Assembly (NCBI RefSeq): GCF_000014965.1 | Contig: NC_008554.1 | Coordinates: forward strand, 4,204,001 to 4,268,000 | DNA: 64,000 nucleotides | Source: Syntrophobacter fumaroxidans MPOB | GTDB taxonomy: Bacteria; Desulfobacterota; Syntrophobacteria; Syntrophobacterales; Syntrophobacteraceae | Direction: 5' to 3' | Shown here: positions 25,881-36,093 of the stretch, in pieces | Numbering within the stretch: the stretch's first letter is position 1 | Layout: every line of letters begins with the position of its first letter | Made by a program: the position numbers and the translations under genes | The notes under the pieces: generated by a model | Database searches by the model: none | The model's input: the letters and a program-made list of their open reading frames with translations, nothing else | Told to the model about the DNA's origin: nothing

Positions 25881-27992
25881 ATGGCGGAAAAACGAAATCC
25901 CGGAAAATTTCTGAATGCGCGCTACTGGTCGTGCTGCCTCCTCTTCAACATTCTGGTCATCGGCGGCTTCTGTCTGATCCTGTTCAAGGCCTTCCGCCTT
26001 CAAGTCCTGGAATACTCGACCTGGGACGAAAGGGCGCGCAACCAGGTCCAAACCACTTTCCAGGTCCCGGCCTACCGGGGTTCCATCTATGACTGCAAGG
26101 GCCGGCTGTTGTCCTACTCCGTGCCGCAGCCGTCGCTGTATGCGGATGGGGATCAGATCGAAAATCCGAAGAAAATGGCGGCCCAACTGGCCGCGCTGCT
26201 GGGAGAACCCGAAGCGGCTATTGAGAAGAAACTGGTCGCCAACCGCCATTTCGTCTGGCTCAAACGGCATCTCACGGATCAGCAGGCAGCCGCGATCGAA
26301 GCCATGAACCGGCGTGGTCTGAGCCTGACCAGGGAATACAAGCGATTCTATCCCTATCGCCAGGTGGCGGGGCAGGTGCTCGGATTCGTGGGAATGGACG
26401 GTGTCGGGCTCGAAGGGGTCGAGAAGTCTTTCGACCAGGTGCTGCGCGAAAACGCGACGTCGGTGGGCCAGGTGCGGGATGGAATCCGCAAATGCCTTTG
26501 GATGCGGCCCTGCCTTCCCCCTGAACCGGGTGAAAGCTTCGGAGTGCGCCTGGCACTGGACACGTTCATCCAATATGTGAGCGAGTGCGAGCTGGAGGCG
26601 GCGATGGCCAAGTACAAGGCGAAAGCCGGTGAAGTGGTCGTCGTCGACGCCCAGACGTCCGAAGTCCTGGCTATTGCCAACTGGCCTCCCTTCGATCCCA
26701 ACCATCCCGACAAGAGAAATCCGAATTCGTGGCGCAACCGGGTCATCACGGATTCTTTCGAGCCGGGGTCGACGTTCAAGGTCTTCCTGGTCAGTGCGGC
26801 GCTCGAGGAAGGAGTCATCAAGGAGAAGGACCGCATTTTCTGCGAGAACGGAAAATGCAAGCTCGCAGGGCACGTCATCAACGACACGCATCCTTACGGC
26901 TGGCTCACCATTCCGGAAGTCGTGAAATACTCGAGCAACATCGGCGCCTCGAAGCTGGCGCTGCAGATGGGAAACGAACGCTATGCACGCTACATTAAGG
27001 CGTTCGGGTTCGGCTCTCCAACGGGCATCAGCCTTCCGGGAGAAGTGAAAGGCCTTCTCAGGAGCCATAAGCGTTGGCGGCCCATCGATCTGGCCACTAC
27101 CGGGTTCGGCCAGAGCATAGGCGTCACCGCCATGCAATTGAACTCCGCCATCCAGACGATCGCCAACGGCGGCGAGTTCATCGAACCGCAGATCGCAAAG
27201 GAAATCCTGGACGCCCAGGGCCAGCCGGTGAGCCGGTACTGTGCAAAACCCCTCAGACGGGTCATGCAGAAGCAGACCGCCGACAGAATCCGTGCTATGA
27301 TGGAATTGGTCACCAAAGAGGGGGGAACCGGCACGAGCGCCGTCCCTGAAGGTTACACCGTTGCAGGAAAGACCGGCACCGCACAGGTGCTGGATTCCGC
27401 CACCGGGCGTTACGCTTCCAACAAGTATACCGCCGTTTTCACCGGATTTGTCCCCGCGGACAAACCTCGCCTGGTCATGACCGTGGTCATCCATGAACCG
27501 CAGGGGGCGATCTACGGAGGAGTCGTGTCCGCTCCCGTCTTCAAGAATATTTCCGCGAAGGTCCTGCCTTATCTGGGAGTCCAGCCGACACTCGAAAGCG
27601 TTCCTCCGGCCAAGGGGCTGCGGCTGGCGGGCAAGAGCGGACAGTCCGTCGCCAAAGCTTCGGCGGATGCATCCAAGGCCGCGGCCAGGGGTGCCGAGAC
27701 CAAGAAACCCGTCGGTGCCGCCGCTCGGTCCGGGAAACCAGACGCGGACAAGACCCTGAAAGCCGGGGCGAGCGACGGGATCACCGCCAAGTCTCAAGCG
27801 AAACCGGCCGTCACCCGGGCTTCCGGCCTGGAGCAATACTCATTGAAGGCGCAAACCCCTGCGACGGGAGCATATCAGGGGACCGGACGGGCGGGCGCCG
27901 CACTCGCATCCCTGCCCGAGCGATCGGTGCCGCGGGAAAAGCGGGAGCCTGCCCATGCCGGCGAAACGACTTTGAAATTACTTGTTGATTGA
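25881..27992 (+). CDS. ftsI: Division transpeptidase FtsI / PBP3
   Basis: Class B penicillin-binding protein that cross-links septal peptidoglycan. It is 703 residues, longer than typical. One membrane segment (about 18-38, LLFNILVIGGFCLILFKAF) precedes the pedestal with YRGSIYDCKGRLLSY. Transpeptidase motifs are EPGSTFK (nucleophile Ser near residue 296), YSSN (near 351) and AGKTGTAQ (near 496). After the catalytic domain (about residue 570) a ~130-residue tail rich in Ala, Lys, Gly and Pro replaces the PASTA domain seen in some relatives. It sits 24 bases after ftsL. Confidence 0.95.
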   Translation: MAEKRNPGKFLNARYWSCCLLFNILVIGGFCLILFKAFRLQVLEYSTWDERARNQVQTTFQVPAYRGSIYDCKGRLLSYSVPQPSLYADGDQIENPKKMAAQLAALLGEPEAAIEKKLVANRHFVWLKRHLTDQQAAAIEAMNRRGLSLTREYKRFYPYRQVAGQVLGFVGMDGVGLEGVEKSFDQVLRENATSVGQVRDGIRKCLWMRPCLPPEPGESFGVRLALDTFIQYVSECELEAAMAKYKAKAGEVVVVDAQTSEVLAIANWPPFDPNHPDKRNPNSWRNRVITDSFEPGSTFKVFLVSAALEEGVIKEKDRIFCENGKCKLAGHVINDTHPYGWLTIPEVVKYSSNIGASKLALQMGNERYARYIKAFGFGSPTGISLPGEVKGLLRSHKRWRPIDLATTGFGQSIGVTAMQLNSAIQTIANGGEFIEPQIAKEILDAQGQPVSRYCAKPLRRVMQKQTADRIRAMMELVTKEGGTGTSAVPEGYTVAGKTGTAQVLDSATGRYASNKYTAVFTGFVPADKPRLVMTVVIHEPQGAIYGGVVSAPVFKNISAKVLPYLGVQPTLESVPPAKGLRLAGKSGQSVAKASADASKAAARGAETKKPVGAAARSGKPDADKTLKAGASDGITAKSQAKPAVTRASGLEQYSLKAQTPATGAYQGTGRAGAALASLPERSVPREKREPAHAGETTLKLLVD

Positions 27993-28068
27993 TAAACGTT
28001 CCCCAATAGTGTAGGAATGCCAGTTTAATGTTTGGGGGACATCCGGTTTCTCACCCGGGGCATCCGAT

Positions 28069-29583
28069 ATGGCCAGAGCACTGAATAATCTACTCCGTGA
28101 CGTCGAAATCCTGCAGACCGCAGGACCGTTGGACGTGCCCGTCACGGGTATTGCCTACGACAGCAGGCGGATTCAGGCAGGCAACGTTTTTGTGGCGTTG
28201 CCCGGAGTTCGGGTGGACGGAAACCGTTTCATCCCGGAAGCGGTCCGTAGCGGGGCGAGTGCCGTGATTACCGAGACCGTCGGGTTTTCGGAGTGTCCTG
28301 CCACCGTGGTGCGGGTATCCGACAGTCGTAAGGCGATGGCGCGCATGGCCGCCAACTACTATGGCCATCCGTGCGCCGGGTTGAAGATGATCGGGGTTAC
28401 CGGAACAAACGGCAAGACGACGACCACGCTGCTGCTCGAGAGTATTTTGAAGAGGGGCGGCCATTCGGTCGGGGTTTTGGGAACGCTCTTCTACCGTTGG
28501 GGGGCGAAGAGCAAAACGGCCGGTATGACGACGCCGGAGTCGCTGGATTTGCAGGGATTGTTTTACGAGATGCGCGAGGACGGGGTCACCCATGTCGTGA
28601 TGGAGGTTTCTTCACATGCCCTGGCCCAGGGGAGAGTGGCCGAATGCGCCTTCGACGCCGCCGTTTTCACGAATCTGTCCCAGGATCACCTCGATTATCA
28701 CGTCACCATGGAGGACTACTTCGCGGCCAAGAGCCTGCTCTTTTCGGAATACCTCAGGACCGGTTCGGTTGCCGTGATCAACGGGGACGATCCGTACGGG
28801 GCGCGCCTCGTGGAAAAAGCCGGCCCGGGGGCCTGGAGTTACTCAACCGGTTCCGAGGCGGCCCGCGCCCATGTGAAGTCCGCCCGACTCACCGCGTCCG
28901 GCATCGAGGCCCGGTTGTGCGGGCCCGACGGAAGCATGGACATTCATTCGCCCCTGATCGGGCGTTTGAACCTCTACAATATTCTGGCTGCCGTGACCGC
29001 TTCCCTGGCCATGGGCGTCCCCGAAGCGGCGATAAGGGAGGGCGTGGCGGGGCTTACCTCCGTGGATGGGCGTTTGCAGCGCGTTGCGTCGCCCGGTACG
29101 GGTTTTGAGGTGGTGGTGGATTATGCGCACACTCCGGATGCGATGGAGAAAAGCCTGGGGTGTCTGAGGGAGATGACCGCGGGGCGCCTGCTGGTGGTGT
29201 TCGGCTGCGGCGGAGACCGGGACCGGGGCAAGCGCCCTCTCATGGGAAAGGTGGCGGGGGCGTTGGGGGACCTGGTGATCGTGACCAGCGACAATCCGCG
29301 CAGCGAGGTCCCGGAGAGAATCATCGATGAAATCGAGCCCGGAGTCCGGGCTTCCGGCCTGGAACGGATCCTTGCCGCTGAGCCTGGAAACGGCGCTCGG
29401 GGTTACATCGTGGAGGTGGACCGAAAATCGGCGATCGAGAAGGCCCTGGCGTGGGCGCGTCCGGGCGATACGGTGTTCATCGGCGGCAAGGGGCATGAGA
29501 CGTACCAGCTTGTCGGAGGCGAGGTTCTGCCGTTCGACGATCGACTGGTGGTCGCGCAGTACCTGGCGCGAGAGCGGGAATGA
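28069..29583 (+). CDS. murE: UDP-MurNAc-tripeptide synthetase MurE
   Basis: Adds meso-diaminopimelate to UDP-MurNAc-L-Ala-D-Glu in the cytoplasm. The 504-residue Mur ligase has the P-loop TGTNGKTTTT (about residue 110), the carbamylated-Lys region and the central motif DYAHTPDAMEKSL. The DNPR motif at about residue 408 (TSDNPRSE) is the signature for meso-diaminopimelate as third amino acid rather than lysine. No strong ribosome-binding site is seen before the ATG at 28069. murF starts 21 bases later. Confidence 0.96.
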   Translation: MARALNNLLRDVEILQTAGPLDVPVTGIAYDSRRIQAGNVFVALPGVRVDGNRFIPEAVRSGASAVITETVGFSECPATVVRVSDSRKAMARMAANYYGHPCAGLKMIGVTGTNGKTTTTLLLESILKRGGHSVGVLGTLFYRWGAKSKTAGMTTPESLDLQGLFYEMREDGVTHVVMEVSSHALAQGRVAECAFDAAVFTNLSQDHLDYHVTMEDYFAAKSLLFSEYLRTGSVAVINGDDPYGARLVEKAGPGAWSYSTGSEAARAHVKSARLTASGIEARLCGPDGSMDIHSPLIGRLNLYNILAAVTASLAMGVPEAAIREGVAGLTSVDGRLQRVASPGTGFEVVVDYAHTPDAMEKSLGCLREMTAGRLLVVFGCGGDRDRGKRPLMGKVAGALGDLVIVTSDNPRSEVPERIIDEIEPGVRASGLERILAAEPGNGARGYIVEVDRKSAIEKALAWARPGDTVFIGGKGHETYQLVGGEVLPFDDRLVVAQYLARERE

Positions 29584-29604
29584 AGCGAGGGGAAGGCCGG
29601 ACGT

Positions 29605-30996
29605 ATGCAATGGACCGTCGCACAAATCGTTGATGCCGTTCGAGGTCGCCTGATGGCCGGCGATCCGGCTCTCCCCGTCGACGCGATTTCCACCGACACG
29701 CGCAGCCTGCGGCGCTCGGACTGTTTTCTGGCGCTTGCGGGCGAGCGATTCGACGGCCACGATTTCATTTCGGCGGCCGTCGAAAAGGGGGCGGCGGTTG
29801 TGGTGGTCGCCTCCGGCCGCGGAGAGGGGGCGGTTCGAGCTGGAAGTGTCGCCGTGGTGGAGGTGGACGACACCCTCTACGCTCTCGGCGAGTTGGCGAG
29901 GACCCACAGGGCGCGGTATTCGATCCCGGTGGCGGGTATTACGGGAAGCAACGGCAAGACGAGCACCAAGGAACTGCTGGCGGCGATCCTGGAGCACAGA
30001 CACGGGATTCTGAAAAACCGGGGGAACCTCAACAACCAGATCGGTGTGCCTCTGACCCTGTTGACCATGGATCCGACCCATGAAGCGGCCGTTATCGAGA
30101 TGGGCATCAACGTGCCCGGCGAGATGGCCCGATTGGTTGAGATTGCGGGTCCGACGCTGGGGCTGATCACGAATATCCAACCGGCGCACCTCGAAGGGCT
30201 CGGCTCGTTGGACGGCATCCTGAAAGAAAAGGGCAGGCTGTGGGATGCGCTCGATGCCGAGGGGATCGCCGTCGTGAACCTTGATGACCAGCGGTTGCGA
30301 GCCTATTCGAAGCGATTGGCGGCCCGGACGGTGACCTGCTCCGTGCGGGACCCTGAAGCGGGAGTGCGAGTGGTCGGCGAGATCGAGAGCGATGAACATT
30401 CCACCCGTTTTCGGATGGTCCTGGGGACGGAAACCGTGCCGGTCGTCCTGTCGGCCGTCGGGATCCATTATGTCCGGAATGCGCTGGCCGCGGCTGCCGC
30501 CGCCTGGGCGATGGGGGAACCGGGGGAGGCGATCTCCGCGGGGCTTGCGGCGTACCGACCTGTCGGGCAGCGGATGCAGATACGTCACATGGAAGACGGG
30601 CGGGTGCTCATTGACGATACGTACAACGCCAACCCCGAATCGATGCTCGCCGCCGTGCGGGCGGCGTTGGCGGTATGCCGGGGAAAGCCTTGCATTGCGG
30701 TGCTGGGAGAGATGAGGGAGCTGGGAGCCGACAGCGCCGCATTGCACCGTGAGTTGGGCAGACGGATCGGTGCCATGGGGTTGAGCGGCCTGATCACTTT
30801 GGGAGAGCTTGCGGCGAGAATCGGCGAAGGCGCGGTGGAGGCCGGTATGAAGCCCGCTGCGTGTCGGCATGCCAAGAGCCACGACCAGGTGGTGGAGTGG
30901 CTTCGGGAACGGAAAATCGATGCTTCCTGGATACTTGTAAAAGGGTCCCGGGGAATGACGATGGAACGGGTTGTGGAAGGGATGCTCGGGCGATGA
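29605..30996 (+). CDS. murF: UDP-MurNAc-pentapeptide synthetase MurF
   Basis: Adds D-Ala-D-Ala to the UDP-MurNAc-tripeptide. The 463-residue ligase has the substrate domain with SRNTDTRSLRRSDCFLAL-type content (here STDTRSLRRSDCFLALAGE), the P-loop TGSNGKTSTKELL (about residue 113) and the C-terminal IDDTYNANPESMLAA motif. Its TGA overlaps the ATG of murD (ATGA at 30993), implying translational coupling. mraY, which normally follows, is absent. Confidence 0.95.
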   Translation: MQWTVAQIVDAVRGRLMAGDPALPVDAISTDTRSLRRSDCFLALAGERFDGHDFISAAVEKGAAVVVVASGRGEGAVRAGSVAVVEVDDTLYALGELARTHRARYSIPVAGITGSNGKTSTKELLAAILEHRHGILKNRGNLNNQIGVPLTLLTMDPTHEAAVIEMGINVPGEMARLVEIAGPTLGLITNIQPAHLEGLGSLDGILKEKGRLWDALDAEGIAVVNLDDQRLRAYSKRLAARTVTCSVRDPEAGVRVVGEIESDEHSTRFRMVLGTETVPVVLSAVGIHYVRNALAAAAAAWAMGEPGEAISAGLAAYRPVGQRMQIRHMEDGRVLIDDTYNANPESMLAAVRAALAVCRGKPCIAVLGEMRELGADSAALHRELGRRIGAMGLSGLITLGELAARIGEGAVEAGMKPAACRHAKSHDQVVEWLRERKIDASWILVKGSRGMTMERVVEGMLGR

Positions 30997-32357
30997 GACG
31001 CGGTGGACCGTTCAGAATGCCCGGCAGGGCGCTGGTCGTCGGCATGGGAGTGTCCGGCCGGTCGGTGTGCGAGTTGCTCTTGCGCAACGGAGTCGAGGTC
31101 GTCGCGACGGACCTCAGGCCGCTCGACCGGTTCGGCGGCACCCTGGACGAGCTGCGTGCGAAAGGCTGCCGGTTAAGGTTGGGGGAACATCACCCGGATG
31201 ATTTCCTGAACGTCGACCAGATCATTGTGAGTCCGGGAGTGCCGTCGCTGCTCGAACCGCTGCGTGAAGCCCGCCTCAGGGGTATCGAGATCGTGGGCGA
31301 ATTCGAATGGGCCTGGCGCCAGGTGGACGCGCCCGTGATCGCGGTCACCGGGACCAACGGCAAGACGACGACCACCGCTCTTATCGGGGAAATGATCAAA
31401 GCGTCCGGCACGCGCGTGTTCGTGGGGGGCAACATCGGGACGCCGCTGAGCCGGTGGCTGCTGGACGGAGACCGGGTGGACTGCATGGTGCTCGAAGTGA
31501 GCAGTTTTCAACTGGACACGGCGTTCCTGTTCAGGCCCGAGGTGGGAGTCTTGCTGAACGTGACCGAGGACCACCTGGATCGATATCGCGATTTTGAAGA
31601 GTACACGGAATCCAAGCTCTCGATGTTTGGGCGCCAGGAGTCCACGGATGTCGCGGTGATCAACCTGGACGACCCGGTCTGCGGCTCGAGGCCTTTCAAC
31701 GGAAAGGGCAGGCTTCTGACCTCGAGCCGGAATGATCCGCGCACGCACGCCCATGTCGAGGACGGGCGGATCGTCGTGAACGTTCCGTGGAAGCCGGAGT
31801 TCCGTCTCGACCTGGCGGATCTGCGGCTCAAAGGGGTCCACAACGAGGAGAACGTGCTCGCCGCCATTCTTGCATGCCTGGCCATGGACGTAGTCCCCGA
31901 GGCCGTCGCGCGGGCCGCCGGGACCTTTGGCGGCCTGCCCCACCGTGTCGAATGGGTTCGAGCGGCCGGGGGCGTCGATTACTACGACGATTCCAAGGGG
32001 ACCAACGTCGGCGCCGTCGTCAAGGCGATCGAAAATTTCGATCGACCCGTTCTCCTCTTGTTGGGGGGAAGGGACAAGCTGGGCTCCTACGCTCCCATTG
32101 CCGAGCGGATGAGGACCAGGGGCAAGGGGGTGTTCGTGTTCGGAGAATCGGCTCCACGAATCCACGCAGAACTGCGCGACAAGGTTCCCATCCGGTTGTT
32201 TCCCGATTTGGAGGGTGCGTTCTCGGCCGCCGTGGAACGGGCGCAGGCGGGAGACATCGTGCTCCTTTCCCCGGCCTGTTCGTCTTTCGATCAGTACGAG
32301 AGCTACGCGCAGAGGGGGGACCATTTCAAGAAACTCGTAGCCGCCCTTCCGGGGTAG
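30993..32357 (+). CDS. murD: UDP-MurNAc-L-alanine:D-glutamate ligase MurD
   Basis: Adds D-Glu to UDP-MurNAc-L-Ala. Starting at the ATGA overlap with murF the protein is 454 residues. It shows the N-terminal dinucleotide-like ALVVGMGVSGRSVCELLL, the P-loop TGTNGKTTTTALIGEM (about residue 120) and the substrate region PHRVEWV-RAAGGVDYYDDSKGTN. The upstream in-frame extension inside murF is rejected. ftsW follows after 114 bases. Confidence 0.95.
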   Translation: MRRGGPFRMPGRALVVGMGVSGRSVCELLLRNGVEVVATDLRPLDRFGGTLDELRAKGCRLRLGEHHPDDFLNVDQIIVSPGVPSLLEPLREARLRGIEIVGEFEWAWRQVDAPVIAVTGTNGKTTTTALIGEMIKASGTRVFVGGNIGTPLSRWLLDGDRVDCMVLEVSSFQLDTAFLFRPEVGVLLNVTEDHLDRYRDFEEYTESKLSMFGRQESTDVAVINLDDPVCGSRPFNGKGRLLTSSRNDPRTHAHVEDGRIVVNVPWKPEFRLDLADLRLKGVHNEENVLAAILACLAMDVVPEAVARAAGTFGGLPHRVEWVRAAGGVDYYDDSKGTNVGAVVKAIENFDRPVLLLLGGRDKLGSYAPIAERMRTRGKGVFVFGESAPRIHAELRDKVPIRLFPDLEGAFSAAVERAQAGDIVLLSPACSSFDQYESYAQRGDHFKKLVAALPG

Positions 32358-32471
32358 CGCCGGGGAGGAGCGGGGAAGCGCCGGAGGCGGGCGTCCCCGG
32401 CTGTCCGCGCGGTTTGATGACGGCCCGGCGCTCCATGTGTTGACTTCAAGTCTCGAACGAAATGGAAAGTC

Positions 32472-33647
32472 ATGTCCAAGCCCGTTGCAGACAGTCCTAC
32501 ATTCATAGTTGAACATAGCTCCGGGGAGGAACGGGCGGCAGCCTGGGCCGGCCTCTCCCTTGAAGTGCAACTGTGGATCGAGGTCTGCCTGCTCATAGCG
32601 GTGGGCCTGATCATGATCTACAGCGCCAGTTCGATCATGGCGTTGAAGAAATTCTCGGACTCCGCCCACTACATGAAACGGCAGTTCCTGTGCATCGGGC
32701 TGGGCATCGGGACCATACTGTTCGTCAGCCGCATTCCGTACCGCATGTACCGGAACCACATCGGCTGGATCATGATCGGCACGATCGTCTCGCTGGTGCT
32801 GGTATTGATTCCGGGTATCGGCGCGGAAATAAACAATGCGAAGCGGTGGTTTCAGTTCAGGCCGTTTCTTCTGCAGCCGGGTGAGTACGCCAAGGTGGTT
32901 TGGGTCATGTTCCTGAGTATTTCCCTGGTGCGAAAGCAGGAGAAAATCAAGCAGTTCAGCGTCGGATTTCTGCCGCATATGCTGCTCTGCGGGCTTCTGA
33001 GCGCTCTTTTGTTGAAGGAGCCCGACTTCGGGACGACATTCATTATCGGTTGCCTCACCGTCATCATGCTGGCCGCCGGGGGCGTGCCGTTGAGGAGTCT
33101 CATCGTCTGCCTGCCCGTGGCGGCCGTCGGATTTTACAAGTTCGTCTATCTCGTTCCATACCGTTGGGAGCGCGTGACGGCGTACCGCAACCCGTGGACG
33201 GACCCTCTCGATTCGGGATACCAGCTCATCCAGGCCTGGATTGCGGTCGGTTCGGGGGGGCTGTTCGGGAAGGGACTGGGAGCGGGACAGCAGAAACTCT
33301 TCTACCTGCCGGAATCCTACACGGACTTTATTCTTGCCGTGATCGGAGAGGAGTTGGGTTTCGTCGGCATAGCGATTGTCTGCACGCTTTTTCTCTTTCT
33401 GTTCCTTACCGGAATCCGGATTTCGAGATCCGCCCCGGAGCTGACGGGGACCCTGTTGGCGCTGGGATTGACCATGCTTCTTTCCATGCAGGCCCTGCTC
33501 AACATGGGGGTCGTGCTGGGGCTGGTTCCGACCAAGGGGCTGCCGCTTCCTTTCATCTCCTACGGGGGCAGTGCATTCACGGCCAACTGCCTGGCGATCG
33601 GCATCCTCATGAACATAGCAAGAAGCGGTGAAAGGCGGATGGACTAG
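32472..33647 (+). CDS. ftsW: Septal glycosyltransferase FtsW
   Basis: SEDS-family polytopic membrane protein (391 residues, about ten membrane segments) that polymerises septal glycan with FtsI. SEDS landmarks are GLIMIYSASS in the first segment, NAKRWFQFRPFLLQPGEYAK and the C-terminal GLVPTKGLPLPFISYGGSA. The first ~35 residues are hydrophilic and cytoplasmic. The gap before it (114 bases) is the largest inside the mur block. murC begins 2 bases after its stop, leaving no space for murG. Confidence 0.95.
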   Translation: MSKPVADSPTFIVEHSSGEERAAAWAGLSLEVQLWIEVCLLIAVGLIMIYSASSIMALKKFSDSAHYMKRQFLCIGLGIGTILFVSRIPYRMYRNHIGWIMIGTIVSLVLVLIPGIGAEINNAKRWFQFRPFLLQPGEYAKVVWVMFLSISLVRKQEKIKQFSVGFLPHMLLCGLLSALLLKEPDFGTTFIIGCLTVIMLAAGGVPLRSLIVCLPVAAVGFYKFVYLVPYRWERVTAYRNPWTDPLDSGYQLIQAWIAVGSGGLFGKGLGAGQQKLFYLPESYTDFILAVIGEELGFVGIAIVCTLFLFLFLTGIRISRSAPELTGTLLALGLTMLLSMQALLNMGVVLGLVPTKGLPLPFISYGGSAFTANCLAIGILMNIARSGERRMD

Positions 33648-33649
33648 CA

Positions 33650-35059
33650 ATGTTCAAGCGCTATCAGCACATCCATTTCGTGGGTATCGGCGGCATCGGG
33701 ATGAGCGGCATCGCCGAGCTGCTCTTGAACCTGGGCTATCGGGTGAGCGGGTCGGACCTCAAGGAAACCGAGATCACCAGGAGGCTCTCGGCGATGGGCG
33801 CCGCGGTTCACCTGGGGCACCGTGCGGAGCATGTGCTTGGCGCGGATGTGGTGGTTCTCTCTTCGGCCATTTCCGACGACAATCCGGAAAACCGCGCAGC
33901 CCGGGAAATGGGCAAGGTGCCGGTGATCCGCCGTGCCGAAATGCTTGCGGAACTGATGCGGCTCAAGTATTCGGTCCTGGTCGCGGGCGCTCACGGGAAA
34001 ACGACGACCACTTCCATGGTTTCCACCGTCCTGGCCAGAGGCGGTCTGGACCCGACGGTGGTGATCGGCGGCAAGTTGAACGCATGGGGCACGAACGCCA
34101 AGCTGGGGAACGGAGATTTTATGGTAGCGGAGGCGGATGAGAGCGACGGGACTTTCCTGCTGCTTCCGCCGACGATTGCAGTCGTGACGAACATCGATCT
34201 CGAACACCTCGACTTCTATCGCGATCTCGCGCACATCCAGGAGACCTTTCTGCAGTTCATCAACAAGATCCCTTTCTACGGTCAGGCGGTCCTCTGTCTG
34301 GAAGACGAGAACATCCAGTCGATCCTGCCGCGCGTCGAGAAACGATTCACCACGTACGGATTTTCGTCCCAGGCCGATTTCCAGGCTCGTGACGTGAGGA
34401 CCAGCGGCTTGTTCTCCTCGTACAGGGTACACAGTCACGGCGATGAGCTCGGTGAAATCGAAATCAGGATCCCGGGACGGCACAACGTCTTGAACTCACT
34501 GGCCGCGGTTGCGGTGGCAAGGGAGCTGGACCTGGACTGGGCGAATATCCAGGACGGGCTGAGGGACATGACGGGCGTGCAGCGCCGGTTTCAGATCAAG
34601 GGCGAAGCTGCAAACGTCCTGGTGATCGACGATTACGGGCACCACCCCAGCGAGATCCGGGCGGTGCTCCAGACGCTCGCGGATTGCTACCCCGACCGGC
34701 GACGCATCGTCGTCTTTCAGCCCCATCGTTACACTCGCACACGGGCCTTGATGGAACAGTTCGCCCGCTGCTTCTATCATTCGGACGTGCTGCTGGTTAC
34801 GGAAATCTATGCGGCCAGTGAAACTCCCATACCGGGGGTGACGGGGGAGCGGCTGTCCCAGGAGATCGCCTCGCACGGGCATCACGATCTGCATTTTTGC
34901 GAGACGGTGGAGAGTGCGCTGAGCCGGCTGGTGAAGCTGGTGAAGCCCGGGGATGCGGTGATCACCCTGGGCGCGGGCAACATCTGGCAGGTGGGCGAGT
35001 GGCTTCTGGCGAAGCTGAAGTCTTCAGGCGGGAGCGGCGGCACGGGTGAGCTCAAATGA
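33650..35059 (+). CDS. murC: UDP-MurNAc:L-alanine ligase MurC
   Basis: First amino-acid-adding Mur ligase, 469 residues. It has the N-terminal HFVGIGGIGMSGIAELLL, the P-loop GAHGKTTTTSMV (about residue 112), the DESDGTFLLL motif and a C-terminal DDYGHHPSEI segment. It overlaps murB by an ATGA (35056-35059), indicating translational coupling. Confidence 0.96.
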   Translation: MFKRYQHIHFVGIGGIGMSGIAELLLNLGYRVSGSDLKETEITRRLSAMGAAVHLGHRAEHVLGADVVVLSSAISDDNPENRAAREMGKVPVIRRAEMLAELMRLKYSVLVAGAHGKTTTTSMVSTVLARGGLDPTVVIGGKLNAWGTNAKLGNGDFMVAEADESDGTFLLLPPTIAVVTNIDLEHLDFYRDLAHIQETFLQFINKIPFYGQAVLCLEDENIQSILPRVEKRFTTYGFSSQADFQARDVRTSGLFSSYRVHSHGDELGEIEIRIPGRHNVLNSLAAVAVARELDLDWANIQDGLRDMTGVQRRFQIKGEAANVLVIDDYGHHPSEIRAVLQTLADCYPDRRRIVVFQPHRYTRTRALMEQFARCFYHSDVLLVTEIYAASETPIPGVTGERLSQEIASHGHHDLHFCETVESALSRLVKLVKPGDAVITLGAGNIWQVGEWLLAKLKSSGGSGGTGELK

Positions 35060-36093
35060 TCGACAACAAGCGCGGGTCCAGTTATTTGAATTCACTCCCG
35101 GAAGGGTTGAGCGCAGAGGAATGCGATCGTTATTCGGCTGTTGTTTCGCTGTGCTGGAATGTTCTGGGGGAGCTTCAGGACGTCGAATTCAAATGGCACG
35201 AACCGCTTGCATACCACACCACGTTTCGAGTGGGAGGGCCCGCGGCGTGTCTTGCGCGTCCGCGTTCGGAGAGCGCCTTGCTGGCGCTCCTGGAAAGAGT
35301 GCGGGAGAATTCCGTGCCCTATGTGGTGCTTGGCGGTGGAAGCAACGTGCTCGTAACCGACGGGCCAATCCCGGCGCTGGTGATTCAACTCATCCACGTG
35401 GCCGCGGGCCTTGCCTTCAACAAGGGACGCTCGAGCTCGCGACCTCTCGTGGTTGTCGGAGCCGGCGTCCCGATTTCTCGTTTGCTCAGGTTCTGTGTCC
35501 GCAACGAACTGGGCGGCCTGGAATGCCTCGTGGGGATTCCAGGCTCGGTCGGAGGGGCGGTGGTGATGAACGCCGGGACGGCTGAAGGAACCATCGCCGA
35601 AGCCCTTGAATGGCTCGACGCCCTGGATGGAGCGGGGCAGAGACAACTCGTTTTCAAAGCGGACCTGCCGGCCGGGTACCGGAGCATGGGGCTGCCCGAA
35701 GCCTGGCTGATCCTGGGAGGTGCCTTCCGCCTTCATGTCTCTTCGGGCCGATCGCTCAAAAGGGAAATGCGGTCGCTGATGGTCCGCCGGAAAGCGACAC
35801 AGCCGCTGGGGCGGCCTTCCGCCGGCTGCGTGTTCAAGAATCCCGTCGAAGCTCCCGCCGGGGCGCTGATCGAGCGGGCGGGATTGAAGGGATTTCGGAT
35901 GGGAAACGCGCAGGTTTCCGACAAGCATGCGAACTGGATCATCAATCTGGGCAGTGCCCGGGCCCGGGATATCCTGGCCCTGATCAGCCTGGTGGAAAAT
36001 GAAGTTTTTGGAAAATTCGGCGTGCGTTTGGAGCGAGAAATTCGTATACTCTCGCCAGAAAAAAATTCCCTGAATCAGATGCTGAACTCATGA
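35056..36093 (+). CDS. murB: UDP-N-acetylenolpyruvoylglucosamine reductase MurB
   Basis: FAD/NADPH enzyme completing UDP-MurNAc. The 345-residue protein has FAD-binding motifs HTTFRVGGPAACLARP and LGGGSNVLVTDG, then CLVGIPGSVGGAVVMNAGT, SAGCVFKNP and a C-terminal KHANWIINLGSA; it lacks the type I insertion, so it is type II-like. Nearly 50 residues precede the first FAD motif, a longer N-terminus than usual. It starts on an ATGA with murC and ends on an ATGA with ftsQ. Confidence 0.94.
   Translation: MIDNKRGSSYLNSLPEGLSAEECDRYSAVVSLCWNVLGELQDVEFKWHEPLAYHTTFRVGGPAACLARPRSESALLALLERVRENSVPYVVLGGGSNVLVTDGPIPALVIQLIHVAAGLAFNKGRSSSRPLVVVGAGVPISRLLRFCVRNELGGLECLVGIPGSVGGAVVMNAGTAEGTIAEALEWLDALDGAGQRQLVFKADLPAGYRSMGLPEAWLILGGAFRLHVSSGRSLKREMRSLMVRRKATQPLGRPSAGCVFKNPVEAPAGALIERAGLKGFRMGNAQVSDKHANWIINLGSARARDILALISLVENEVFGKFGVRLEREIRILSPEKNSLNQMLNS

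Noticed and set aside
30993-33650. Hidden or degraded mraY or murG
   Set aside because: The flanking genes overlap or are 2 bases apart, and the 114-base gap before ftsW contains no remnant.
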